NCBI RefSeq assembly: GCF_030546695.1
Contig: NZ_JAUOTP010000003.1
Location: forward strand, 62,001 to 126,000
DNA from: Sphingomonas natans
Lineage (GTDB): Bacteria > Pseudomonadota > Alphaproteobacteria > Sphingomonadales > Sphingomonadaceae
Direction: 5' to 3'
DNA: 64,000 bases
A program made the translations under genes and the position numbers. Under the pieces are notes generated by a model, which made no database searches, had not been told where the DNA came from, and worked only from the letters and a program-made list of their open reading frames with translations. Positions 18,730 to 26,310 of the stretch are shown one piece after another (the first letter of the stretch is position 1; the number at the start of each line of letters is the position of its first letter).

Positions 18730-19184
18730 CCCGGATCGCGTTCGACACGAACGTCCTCGCTTATCTAGCCGGCGTCGACCGTCATCCCGACGACGGCGCC
18801 AAGATCGACGCCAGCCGAACGCTTCTTAAGCGCCTACGCGGCCGCGCCGTGCTCGTGGCCCCACTTCAAGTGCTGGGCGAGCTTTTTGTCGTGCTGACGC
18901 GCTCAGGCGCGACGCGTGATGAAGCCCGCGATACCGTGCTGCGTATGACAGAGGCCTTCGGGACGGCCGACAGCAATGCCTCCGCCTTCCTATCGGCGCT
19001 CGATCTCGCGGCTGCGCACAAGTTTCAATTCTGGGATGCGCTGATTTGCAACGCCGCTGCCGAAGCCAGTTGCGGCTTGCTGCTGTCTGAGGACATGTCG
19101 CTGGGCTTTGCGTGGCGCGGTGTGATCATCGTCAATCCTTTTGCGCCAGAGCCAGACGCGCGGTTGACCAGCCTCTTGGCCTGA
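18726..19184 (+). CDS. PIN-domain ribonuclease toxin, VapC type
   Basis: 152 residues from GTG at 18726. PIN acidic residues are visible: the first Asp in RIAFDTNVLAYLAG, the Glu in VLGELFVVLTRSG, the Asp in KFQFWDALICNAAAE and a last acid in LLLSEDMSLGF. These make the Mg2+-dependent RNase active site. Translation is coupled to the antitoxin by a GTGA overlap. VapC toxins cleave initiator tRNA or rRNA loops; the target here is unknown. The site is intact, so the pair is probably functional. Confidence 0.9.
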   Translation: MTRIAFDTNVLAYLAGVDRHPDDGAKIDASRTLLKRLRGRAVLVAPLQVLGELFVVLTRSGATRDEARDTVLRMTEAFGTADSNASAFLSALDLAAAHKFQFWDALICNAAAEASCGLLLSEDMSLGFAWRGVIIVNPFAPEPDARLTSLLA

Positions 19185-19594
19185 TCTCGGGCCATTCACA
19201 AAGACAGGAATGGAAGCGTCGAGGGACGGCTCAAGCACGGGCTCAATAAATTTTATGCTTGGGCGTCGCGCGCTTCTTTGAGTCGCCGACGACACGATTA
19301 ACGTGCCCCCCCCCCCCGCGATCGGAACGATTACTAGCAGCTCTATTTTCCCTGCTCGAGGCGCCAGCATCCGGTGCGTATTTGCATATGCGGAGGCGCG
19401 CGCGACGCAGATCGACCTCGATAAGAGCCGGTCTTCCGACCAGCCGCATGACTCCCTCCATTCTGAGGCGCCAATCCACACCGCCACCACGATGGCACAA
19501 ATATAAAACCAATAATCTATGTTCATTTATGATCAGACCGGGGAACGTCGATTAACGCGACCGGTTTCAATCGCTCCTACCGGAGAATTTCCTA
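19185..19594. other. intergenic stretch with a C12 homopolymer
   Basis: Contains an unusually long run of twelve C at 19306-19317. On the minus strand, a frame starting at 19526 (MNIDYWFYICAIVVAVWIGA) could encode a small membrane-anchored protein and would cross the G12 run, but no homology is recognised and the frame runs into vapC antisense. The right end holds the catalase promoter. Confidence 0.45.
19542..19566 (+). promoter_or_regulatory. EcfG-type general stress promoter of the Mn catalase gene
   Basis: GGAAC (19542-19546), 17 nt, GTT (19564-19566) matches the GGAAC-N16-CGTT consensus of alphaproteobacterial sigma EcfG, except that G replaces the less fixed C. The implied transcript would start near 19573 and give a leader of about 22 nt before the ATG, with GGAG at 19582-19585. 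The match is read directly; control by EcfG/PhyR is inferred. Confidence 0.6.
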
Positions 19595-20572
19595 ATGTTT
19601 ATGCACAATAAGCGTCTGCAATATACCGTGAGGGTTAGTGAGACAAATCCGCGTCTCGCCACTATGATGCTTGAGCAGTTCGGTGGCGCAGACGGTGAGC
19701 TTGCAGCCGCAATGCGCTATTTCACTCAAGGACTCGGCGAGGACGATGCCGGTCGCAAGGATATGCTGCTAGACATCGCGACCGAGGAGTTGAGCCATCT
19801 CGAAGTGATCGGGTCGATCATCGCGATGCTCAACAAGGGCGTGAAGGCGCAGCTGGCCGAAGGCCAGATGGAAGAAGTCGAACTTTACCGTACGTTCGGA
19901 ACATCAGGCGTGAGCGCGAAGGAGGCTCTCTTGTTCGGTGGTGGACCTGCGCTGATTGATTCCGCCGGGGTTCCCTGGACCGCCGCATATATCGACAGCC
20001 GCTCGGAGCCGACGGCGGACCTTCGTTCGAACATTGCAGCCGAAAGCCGCGCGAAGATCGTTTATGAGCGCCTGATCAACATCACCGATGATCCAGGCAT
20101 CAAGGAAGCGCTTGGCTTCCTGATGACGCGCGAAATTGCGCATCAGAAATCCTTCGAGAAGGCGCTTTACGCGATCGAGGACAACTTTCCGTCGGGCAAG
20201 CTGCCCGGTGTCGCAAAATACGCCAATATCTACGTCAACACGTCGCAGGGAGAAGGTGACACGAACGGACCGTGGAACGCTGGCGGTCAATGGGATCGGA
20301 TCGACGACCTTACGCAGACGATGCCGATTGATGGCGGCGATGGCACGGCCAGCGTCGGGTTGAGTTCGGCGGAGGAGGTCGCGGCAGCCAAGTTGGCTGC
20401 GCGAACCGCATCAAATCCCGCTTCGAACCCAAGGACGGGCGTTGATCTGGGCGCAGGCCCCGGCGCCGGCCGTACCACGGATGCTGATCTGGGTGGTGCC
20501 GAAGACATTGCATCCGCGCCGGCCTTTGCCGAGGCGAACCCGCCGGCGTCCGTGGACACCCTGACGACCTAA
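19595..20572 (+). CDS. manganese catalase family protein
   Basis: 325 residues. The di-manganese ferritin-like bundle has its ligands in place: E35 (GADGELAAAMRYF), E65 and H68 (TEELSHLEV), E150 (IAAESRAKI) and H183 (TREIAHQKSFEKAL). It breaks down H2O2 to water and oxygen in the cytoplasm without heme. Residues after about 230 are a low-complexity Gly/Ala-rich tail, longer than in the Lactobacillus enzyme. The gene has GGAG 9 nt upstream and an EcfG-type promoter, fitting general stress control. Together with katG at 33.6-35.9 kb it gives two unrelated peroxide defences in the window. Confidence 0.94.
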   Translation: MFMHNKRLQYTVRVSETNPRLATMMLEQFGGADGELAAAMRYFTQGLGEDDAGRKDMLLDIATEELSHLEVIGSIIAMLNKGVKAQLAEGQMEEVELYRTFGTSGVSAKEALLFGGGPALIDSAGVPWTAAYIDSRSEPTADLRSNIAAESRAKIVYERLINITDDPGIKEALGFLMTREIAHQKSFEKALYAIEDNFPSGKLPGVAKYANIYVNTSQGEGDTNGPWNAGGQWDRIDDLTQTMPIDGGDGTASVGLSSAEEVAAAKLAARTASNPASNPRTGVDLGAGPGAGRTTDADLGGAEDIASAPAFAEANPPASVDTLTT

Positions 20573-20580
20573 CCCTCTCA

Positions 20581-20613
20581 AGCCCGGCGAGGTCGTATAA
20601 GCCGCGCCGGGCT
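20581..20613 (+). terminator. stem-loop after Mn catalase, possible terminator
   Basis: AGCCCGGCG (20581-20589) pairs perfectly with CGCCGGGCT (20605-20613), 9 bp with a 15-nt loop, 9 bp after the stop codon. There is no T run, so it could be a 3'-end stabiliser rather than an intrinsic terminator. Confidence 0.4.
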
Positions 20614-20641
20614 GACTGTCCGTGGTCAGGGAGGCGACGAA

Positions 20642-20956
20642 ATGAAACACGCGCGTATAGGCAGCGCCATCGATATTGAGATTGGCAAATCGGTTTACGG
20701 CTCGCGCAGCCGGTTGCTCCTGTCGCTCATCGCGCTCCTGGCGATGGGCAGCGCATCGCTAATGGGCGACGAACCGGACATCGGGTCTTCGATCATGATC
20801 CTATTCGTGAGCGGCACTGCCTTGTTGGCTGCATCATCTCCCAAATCGACAAGAGCCTCGACCGATGCCAGCTTGGAACGACTGCTCGTTCGTCCGACAA
20901 AAGTGGCGCACGAAGAGCGCTCGCCGACACCGGGCGTGGCCCGATATCAACGATGA
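20642..20956 (+). CDS. small membrane protein, hypothetical
   Basis: 104 residues with GGGAGG 6 nt before the ATG. Two hydrophobic segments (about residues 23-41, LLLSLIALLAMGSASLMG, and 50-65, IMILFVSGTALLAA) suggest a two-pass membrane protein with a basic, Ser/Pro-rich tail. No family recognised. Its stop overlaps the next start (ATGA), so it is coupled to the DUF6894 gene. Confidence 0.65.
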   Translation: MKHARIGSAIDIEIGKSVYGSRSRLLLSLIALLAMGSASLMGDEPDIGSSIMILFVSGTALLAASSPKSTRASTDASLERLLVRPTKVAHEERSPTPGVARYQR

Positions 20957-21198
20957 GATACTATCTCACCATCTACAACGGCATAGGAATGGTTGAGGAC
21001 GAAGAAGGTCGTGATTTCGCTAGCCTTGCCGAGGCAAAAGCCGCCGCGATAGATGGCATTCGGTCCTTGATCAGCGAAGAAGCCCGACAGGGAACGGTGG
21101 ACCTTACCGGGCGGATAGAGGTTCTAGACTCTCTTGGAAAACTGCTGTGTCTCGTGCGCTACGAGGAGGCGATTGACCTGCGGCTTTCGAAGGGGTGA
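20953..21198 (+). CDS. DUF6894 family protein
   Basis: 81 residues. The pattern MRYYLTIYNGIGMVEDEEGR, then ASLAEAKAAAIDGIRSLISE and LLCLVRYEEAIDL, fits DUF6894, a small family common in sphingomonads and rhizobia, often beside stress genes. Function unknown. Four-base overlap with the gene before, and its stop overlaps the ribosome binding region of the Crp/Fnr gene, so the three form one unit. Confidence 0.75.
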   Translation: MRYYLTIYNGIGMVEDEEGRDFASLAEAKAAAIDGIRSLISEEARQGTVDLTGRIEVLDSLGKLLCLVRYEEAIDLRLSKG

Positions 21199-21200
21199 CG

Positions 21201-21920
21201 ATGCTCGATATCCATCTGCGCAAGTTACGCGCACGAGACGAAATCAGCGCGCCTGAAGAGGCCGCAATTCGGGCGGCCGCGTGCCCCGAGATCAGACTGC
21301 CCGCCGACACGATCGCGATCCGCAAAGGCGAAGAGCTCGCGGCGAGCACGCTGCTCCTCGAAGGGATGATGTGCCGTTTCAAAGATCTACGCAACGGCGA
21401 GCGCCAGATCACCGAATTGCATGTCGCCGGCGATTTTGTGGATTTGCACAGCTTTTCGCTCAAGCGCCTCGATCACTCGATATTGACGCTGACCGAGTGT
21501 CGCATCGCGACGGTCCCGCATGCAAAACTGTCGGCTATCACCGAACAGCATCCCCACCTTACCCGGGTATATTGGTTTCAAACTAACCTCGATGCCGCTA
21601 TTCACCGGGAGTGGGAGCTTTCGCTGGGCCGACGGACCGCTATAGCCAAGCTCGCAGCCTTGTTTTGCGAACTCCGCATTCGCCTCGGAATCGTTGGCTT
21701 AGCCGAAGAGGCCGCATATTCCCTCCCACTTACCCAACTCGATTTAGCGGAATGCCTGGGGCTGACCCAGATCCACGTCAACCGAACGCTAAAGGAACTT
21801 CGCGAACGGAAACTCGTCGAGTTTCGCAGTGGTCGGGTGCGGATCGCCGATCTGGCAGGGCTGGCCGCCGTAGCAGAGTTTGATCCGGCCTACCTCTATC
21901 TCGAACGTCGGAAGCGGTAA
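21201..21920 (+). CDS. Crp/Fnr-family transcriptional regulator
   Basis: 239 residues from ATG 21201, preceded by AAGGGG; a GTG two codons upstream is possible. It has an N-terminal cyclic-nucleotide-binding-like beta-roll (about 20-130) and a C-terminal winged helix with recognition helix LTQLDLAECLGLTQIHVNRT (about 180-199). The phosphate-binding Gly-Glu and Arg of true CRP are absent and there is no Fnr cysteine cluster, so the signal is unclear. This subgroup is abundant in sphingomonads and often linked to stress genes. It is the last gene of the 20642-21920 unit and has a paralogue at 31463. Confidence 0.9.
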   Translation: MLDIHLRKLRARDEISAPEEAAIRAAACPEIRLPADTIAIRKGEELAASTLLLEGMMCRFKDLRNGERQITELHVAGDFVDLHSFSLKRLDHSILTLTECRIATVPHAKLSAITEQHPHLTRVYWFQTNLDAAIHREWELSLGRRTAIAKLAALFCELRIRLGIVGLAEEAAYSLPLTQLDLAECLGLTQIHVNRTLKELRERKLVEFRSGRVRIADLAGLAAVAEFDPAYLYLERRKR

Positions 21921-22052
21921 TTCGGGCGTGGCGTCATGCCGAACGAACGCGAATGCTATGTCACGCTTCAGATCGCTGAACCGGCGCTGGGCACTGCTAT
22001 CGGCCAACGCGCCGTGTGCCACTGCTCATGAGGCATTAGGACAGGCGTAGAA

Positions 22053-22289
22053 ATGCATTGTGACCCGCGACCGCTGATCGCGGGGGCGAGGTTTCTCGCG
22101 GCGAGATGCTCGCTGCTTCGAACCTTCGACGCGCTGATCTCCACAGACCGCGGCGGGCGACAGATCGCCCAGGGCGTTGGGCCGGGGACGACGGCGCTTC
22201 GCTGGATCGCAGTGCATGAAGCGCTGGGGCTCATCGTGCCGACGCCAAATCCGACGATCCCGCAGCTCGCCGGCGAGGCTACCTCGTAA
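22053..22289 (+). CDS. possible small hypothetical protein
   Basis: 78 residues (MHCDPRPLIAGARFLAARCS...) with an AGG about 8 nt upstream. No domain recognised. Arg/Ala-rich composition is unremarkable for this genome. It is the only plausible gene in the 449-bp gap between the regulator and HU genes, and may be spurious. Confidence 0.3.
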   Translation: MHCDPRPLIAGARFLAARCSLLRTFDALISTDRGGRQIAQGVGPGTTALRWIAVHEALGLIVPTPNPTIPQLAGEATS

Positions 22290-22315
22290 GAGCTTCGGTT
22301 CTGCACGACTTTCCT

Positions 22316-22344
22316 TTGACAGACGCCGCAGCGCGGGGCTTATT
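22316..22344 (+). promoter_or_regulatory. sigma-70-type promoter of the HU gene
   Basis: TTGACA (22316-22321), a 17-nt spacer and CTTATT (22339-22344) lie 26 bp before the HU start. The -35 box is a perfect consensus and the -10 box is weaker. Confidence 0.5.
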
Positions 22345-22369
22345 CGCTCCAACAAAAGATGATGGGCGG

Positions 22370-22642
22370 ATGAACAAGCAAGATTTGATCCGCGCAGTGG
22401 CGGAACAGACGGGGTTTGACCGGAGCGATGCGGCTCGGCTTGTTGAGGCTATCCTCGGCAAGATCAGCCAGACCTTGGCTTCCGGCAGCGAAGTCCGGCT
22501 AGCCAGATTCGGAAGGTTTTACGTCGGGGAGCGGAAGGCCTCCTTAGGGCGCAATCCACGTACCGGCGCGCCTTTGAACATCAGCACGATCCGGCGCCCC
22601 AAGTTTCGACCTGCGCAGGGGCTGAAGGGCTTGATCAAGTAG
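22370..22642 (+). CDS. HU/IHF-family DNA-binding protein
   Basis: 90 residues, full HU length. The dimerisation helices (MNKQDLIRAVAEQTGFDRSD, then ARLVEAILGKISQTL) and the beta-arm signature GRFYVGERKASLGRNPRTGA are present. The arm turn reads NPRTGAPLNI, as in HU, with the intercalating proline. It bends DNA non-specifically. It stands alone in an accessory region, so it is likely an extra copy besides the chromosomal HU. Confidence 0.92.
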   Translation: MNKQDLIRAVAEQTGFDRSDAARLVEAILGKISQTLASGSEVRLARFGRFYVGERKASLGRNPRTGAPLNISTIRRPKFRPAQGLKGLIK

Positions 22643-22833
22643 AATGCTCGGCCTCATGCGTACGGTGCTAGGTGGGGTCAAATGGCGGCCCACGCCGGAG
22701 AACTCTCTCTCGATATGGCATTTTACCTGCGCAGCGAATATCGCCCAACCGCCGCTCTAGTTCATGGTTTCGCGCTCTGCTTCACAGACGCGCGGTGCTT
22801 GTCATTGCAGCAGCGACGACACAGGATGTGAGT

Positions 22834-23061
22834 ATGAAAGCCGCTGCGCTCGAAACGCTACTCGTCGAAATGCTGGTCGGCGCGACGGGGGGAAAATATG
22901 CGAAGTGGGTCCGCGCGGTGGGGGTGGTGGAAGTGCTGCCGATTACGAAGCACCCGCAGTCGAACTGGCGCGTGATCCCCGTCGGAACGGCCGATGAGAA
23001 AACCGCAGTGGAGAAGGCGGCTGAACTCGTTCGAGAACATCATCCATATGCGGAAGCGTGA
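22834..23061 (+). CDS. small conserved hypothetical protein (NWRV motif)
   Basis: 75 residues from ATG 22834, with AGGA 8 nt upstream; the frame extends to 22672 but the upstream part is unlikely. Features are ALETLLVEMLVGATGGKYAK, then SNWRVIPVGTADEKTAVEKA and LVREHHPYAE. The second half is a compact beta-alpha unit similar to a fragment on the minus strand near 23.94-24.06 kb. Function unknown. Confidence 0.6.
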   Translation: MKAAALETLLVEMLVGATGGKYAKWVRAVGVVEVLPITKHPQSNWRVIPVGTADEKTAVEKAAELVREHHPYAEA

Positions 23062-23125
23062 AGCCCAGCGGTGAGGCTAGTCACGCATCATCTGGTGGCG
23101 TGGGTTAAGACAGTCTTCACCTACA

Positions 23126-23386
23126 ATGTTCGACCGAGCAGGCGCGCTATCGGAACAACGCTGGTGGCAGAGCGTATCCAGAATAGTGGGAAAAACTGCC
23201 AATATTCCTCTTTGTTTTGAGCTCTGCGAGGCTTTGGCCGCCCGGCTTGCCGCTATGTCGGAGGCCAACGTCGCTGGAAGACACGAAGAAGCCGATCGTC
23301 ACATGAAGGTCGCGCTGAAGCTGATTGCGGAAATTCGAGCCCGACGCACTTCGCTCCAACGGAGGTTGACGAGCTCAGGCCGATAG
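23126..23386 (+). CDS. small helical hypothetical protein
   Basis: 86 residues. The central part (LCEALAARLAAMSEANVAGR, then HEEADRHMKVALKLIAEIRA) looks like two amphipathic helices, with the Ala/Leu spacing of real proteins. No family recognised. Confidence is moderate because no good ribosome binding site is seen. Confidence 0.4.
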   Translation: MFDRAGALSEQRWWQSVSRIVGKTANIPLCFELCEALAARLAAMSEANVAGRHEEADRHMKVALKLIAEIRARRTSLQRRLTSSGR

Positions 23387-24272
23387 GAGCCCCGCCTGAC
23401 GGGGGGTGGCGACGGGGCTCTAGCGAAATCGCAGGGGGAGGCGTGTATCTCGCTCAGCTAAAACGATGTTCTGCCCATGTCGTTCCTGGTGGTCGATAGA
23501 AGTTGTCCTGCGCCCGTAAGTAAGCGAGCATGAACCGTTTTCAAAAGAGAGATGGGCGCTGCATCATCGACATGCGATCCAGGCGTCGATGACCGAGAGA
23601 CATACGCGCACTCCGCTTGCGTAGCACGAGCAACGTCTTGCTCATCAACGAAAACGACTACAGCCTTGGACCCCGCGCGTTCCTGAGGCCCACGGTCAGG
23701 CTGCGCGTCTTTGTGCCGGACGCGACCTTAGCCGCCTTGACCCAGGCAGCGGCGCTCACGCCCCTCGGGCTCTTGAAGCCGTGCAGACGGCGAAGGAGGT
23801 GAAAGTCGAGGTCGCCGATTGCACGGCGAACGCGCCAAATCATGCGGCACTCGTTGGCGCTCCGTACCGCGATCCAGCGGAGGCTGGGGCACGATCTCCT
23901 GTCTTTTAAGGCGCCGTCTTTCGGGTAGGTTGGGATTATGCTCCTTACAACTGCGGCGCAGCATCCGCGGCGTGCGCTGATCCTTTTCGCCGGTAGCTGT
24001 CACCCGCCAATTGTATTTGGAGTGCGGCGTCATCGGGGGGGTATTGATCATGGCCGATGCTGGCACGCCAAGCCCAGGACTCGCCGCCGGCTCCGCCGAC
24101 AAGTATGCCGAGCAGCAGATCCCTCTCGGTCGGCCGTGGTCACGCGTAAGGAATGGCGCTGTCGAGCGGTGTGGCAATACTGCCCTCTCGCGATCGGCAG
24201 TGGTGTCACCGGCGGATCGCCGCGTAGAATGCAGATGGACGTGTTGCGCATCATGCCTCGTGCGCCAGGTGT
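23387..24272. other. gene-poor stretch with a possible decayed small gene
   Basis: No intact gene is recognised over 886 bases. On the minus strand, about 24052-23925, the frame MINTPPMTPHSKYNWRVTAT continuing to KEHNPNLPERR resembles the second half of the NWRV protein at 22834-23061 and may be a degraded paralogue. A stem GAGCCCCG/CGGGGCTC at 23387-23420 follows the 23126 gene. Confidence 0.4.
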
Positions 24273-24515
24273 TTACGATAAGCCGTGCATAGAAGATCGC
24301 ACGGACAATGTCTTACCCAAGGCCCCGTGGGCGACTTGGCCAGTATCCGGATTGATTGATGCGGCGCGCCGCGTGCCCTGCCAAATTTCAACATAGCCAG
24401 GATGATCCTGGCGGATGGCCTCGGCGACAGCCGAGGCATCATTGTCGCCGGAATAGTTTTCTGCCCGCAATATGCGGCCATCCGGATCCAAGAAATAGAG
24501 GCGGAAGTGATGCAT
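24273..24515 (-). CDS. small conserved hypothetical protein
   Basis: 80 residues from ATG 24515, chosen because GGGAG lies exactly 7 nt upstream; other in-frame starts upstream have poor spacing. It begins MHHFRLYFLDPDGRILRAEN, then DDASAVAEAIRQDHPGYVEI with WQGTRR. The pattern of a short beta-hairpin, an Ala-rich helix and a WQG(T)RR end resembles small orphan proteins common in sphingomonads, distantly like DUF6894. Function unknown. Confidence 0.65.
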   Translation of the reverse strand: MHHFRLYFLDPDGRILRAENYSGDNDASAVAEAIRQDHPGYVEIWQGTRRAASINPDTGQVAHGALGKTLSVRSSMHGLS

Positions 24516-24766
24516 CCCCATGCTCCCACTCTTCGAGGCGAACATGCCACGGTGCATGTCCTGTCTCTGGCGCCTCAGCCCCGGCCAGCGATGTTTCGCT
24601 CTACCGCCCGCTCGCCATGTCAATCTTGATCTACGTCGAGATAGGAACGCTTTTTTTGGATGAAGGGTGATGATGCGGCGTATCTCGTTGGCTGCAATTT
24701 AATCTGGTCGACCGGGGCCTTCCTCTCATTCCCGCTCGTTCAAGAAGACCTGATGGAGAAATCGCA

Positions 24767-24943
24767 ATGATCCCGGATCCCGAGCTTGAGAAGCAGCTGA
24801 CTGACGACATCGCGCTCGAAGCCGCCACCGAAGGTGGGGAGCTTCCGACCGACGTTGAAGCGATTGAAGACGACGACGCTGCCGATTTGGAAGAAGTCCA
24901 GGACGAAGCCCCCGAAGAGCGCACAGAGGGTGGCGTCCAGTGA
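24767..24943 (+). CDS. 58-residue acidic protein
   Basis: MIPDPELEKQLTDDIALEAA is followed by a run of Asp/Glu (DVEAIEDDDAADLEEVQDEA). More than a third of residues are acidic and there is only one lysine. The ribosome binding site TGGAGAAA lies 7-10 nt before the ATG. It overlaps nothing on its strand and sits upstream of the Gly-rich and CsbD genes. Probably cytoplasmic and disordered; function unknown. Confidence 0.6.
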   Translation: MIPDPELEKQLTDDIALEAATEGGELPTDVEAIEDDDAADLEEVQDEAPEERTEGGVQ

Positions 24944-25007
24944 ACACGGAGGTGAAGCCACCGACCTGCTGAACGGCAGGACGGTAGCCCGGTTACAGGA
25001 GCACGGT

Positions 25008-25307
25008 GTGAGCGACGATCGTCTGATCAATCCTGAGCAAGGAGCGGCGCGGCCGCGCGGAGAAACTGAGGCCCCGGCACCGGTTGGCGACGCTCGGTTC
25101 GCTTTGTCTGTCGCAACCGACGGCGGGCAGAACCGCGGTCGCCGCGCCGGGGTCACGAAGAACGGCGAGGTCGTCGGTAGCGGCGCTGGGGCTGGCGGCG
25201 GCGGCGGGGTCGAAGATTTCGACAGCGATCCGGCGGCGGGCGATGGAAGGCCGGAGTTGCCAGTTCAGCATGGCACCGAGGCCGAGCCTGAGAATAGCAA
25301 CACCTGA
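25008..25307 (+). CDS. glycine-rich small hypothetical protein
   Basis: 99 residues from GTG 25008, chosen because AGGAG ends 6 nt before it. The frame remains open farther upstream but there it overlaps the acidic gene out of frame. The middle reads VTKNGEVVGSGAGAGGGGGV and EDFDSDPAAGDG, a low-complexity Gly/Ala run followed by acidic residues. No enzyme motif. Likely stress-related by position before csbD. Confidence 0.55.
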   Translation: MSDDRLINPEQGAARPRGETEAPAPVGDARFALSVATDGGQNRGRRAGVTKNGEVVGSGAGAGGGGGVEDFDSDPAAGDGRPELPVQHGTEAEPENSNT

Positions 25308-25384
25308 GCCGTTACGGGTCTTATCGCGCCCCGGATGGTTAGAGCAGGGACCCGGCGCGTCCGTCGCGGTCCGAAAGGGTCATC

Positions 25385-25624
25385 ATGAATAGCGACACAT
25401 ATATCGGCACAAGCAAGAACGTGACCGGTCAGATCAAAGAGGTTACCGGCAAGGCGATCGGTGATGAGCAAATGCAGGGCTCCGGGATCGCCGACCAATT
25501 TTCCGGAAATATCCAGAATGCGTATGGCAAAGCGCGCGACTTTGCCCGCGATCGTCCCTTAGCAACGGCCGCGGTCGCTGGAATAATCGGCTTAGCGATC
25601 CTCAACACGCTGCGCGGCAATTAG
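25385..25624 (+). CDS. CsbD-family stress protein
   Basis: 79 residues. The CsbD core is clear: KNVTGQIKEVTGKAIGDEQM, then QGSGIADQFSGNIQNAYGKA. A C-terminal hydrophobic segment (LATAAVAGIIGLAILNTL, about 59-76) would anchor it to the membrane, as in many proteobacterial versions. CsbD proteins are induced by general stress and their function is unknown. It is followed at 53 bp by the PRC-barrel gene. Confidence 0.9.
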   Translation: MNSDTYIGTSKNVTGQIKEVTGKAIGDEQMQGSGIADQFSGNIQNAYGKARDFARDRPLATAAVAGIIGLAILNTLRGN

Positions 25625-25677
25625 AAGGTGCGTCGCCGCCATTGACGGCGGCGCCCGAGTTCAACAGGGACCAGTTC

Positions 25678-26067
25678 ATGGATACGATCGACAGCGAGAC
25701 CATCCAAGCATCGGAGACAGGTTCTTTGATCGCGTCGAGCAAAGTCGAGGGAACCCGCGTGTTTGACGCGGCAGGTTCGAAGTTGGGCACCGTCCGCAAT
25801 TTCATGGTCGATAAGCGTTCCGGTCAAGTCGCGTATGTCGTCATATCGACCGGCGGGTTCCTTGGGCTCGGCCAGGCCTATCACCCGTTGCCGTGGTCGG
25901 CTTTGCGCTACGAAGACGGCAAAGGGGGATATGTCGTCGAGGTCGCGAGCGACATGCTCTCCGGCGGTCCGAGTTTTCGGCCCGACACAGCGCCCATTTT
26001 CGATGACGCCTACGGCGCACGGATCGACGAATATTATCGTCCGCCCGCCGGTACGATTTCGCTCTAA
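25678..26067 (+). CDS. PRC-barrel domain protein
   Basis: 129 residues from ATG 25678, preceded by AGGGA. The PRC-barrel beta domain lies at about residues 15-90: LIASSKVEGTRVFDAAGSKL, then GTVRNFMVDKRSGQVAYVVI and YHPLPWSALRYED. The tail (FRPDTAPIFDDAYGARIDEY) is typical of the sphingomonad and methylobacterial versions. The domain is shared with RimM and photosynthetic H subunit; as a free protein it is a common companion of csbD under stress control. Cytoplasmic. Confidence 0.88.
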   Translation: MDTIDSETIQASETGSLIASSKVEGTRVFDAAGSKLGTVRNFMVDKRSGQVAYVVISTGGFLGLGQAYHPLPWSALRYEDGKGGYVVEVASDMLSGGPSFRPDTAPIFDDAYGARIDEYYRPPAGTISL

Positions 26068-26310
26068 CGTCGTACGTGACAGCGACCATCAGGGGCTGAC
26101 GTTCATAAGCTGCAGGCGCCGCGCCGTTATGTTGGCTTCCTCCGCAATCCTTCCCGCGCGATCGATTGCTTGCGCTAGGATCGATGGTTTGCTCAAGCCT
26201 CCGATTTCGGTTCGGCTTCGCTCACAATAAGTCTGCCAGCAAATTCCCGAGCAGGGCCATGAGGTGCCCCCAATCGTGTTGAGCAAAGAAGGGGATCAGC
26301 TCTGACCAGC

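Noticed and set aside
23387-23420. Stem GAGCCCCG/CGGGGCTC as a terminator
   Set aside because: Only 8 bp, an 18-nt loop and no T run; too weak to call.
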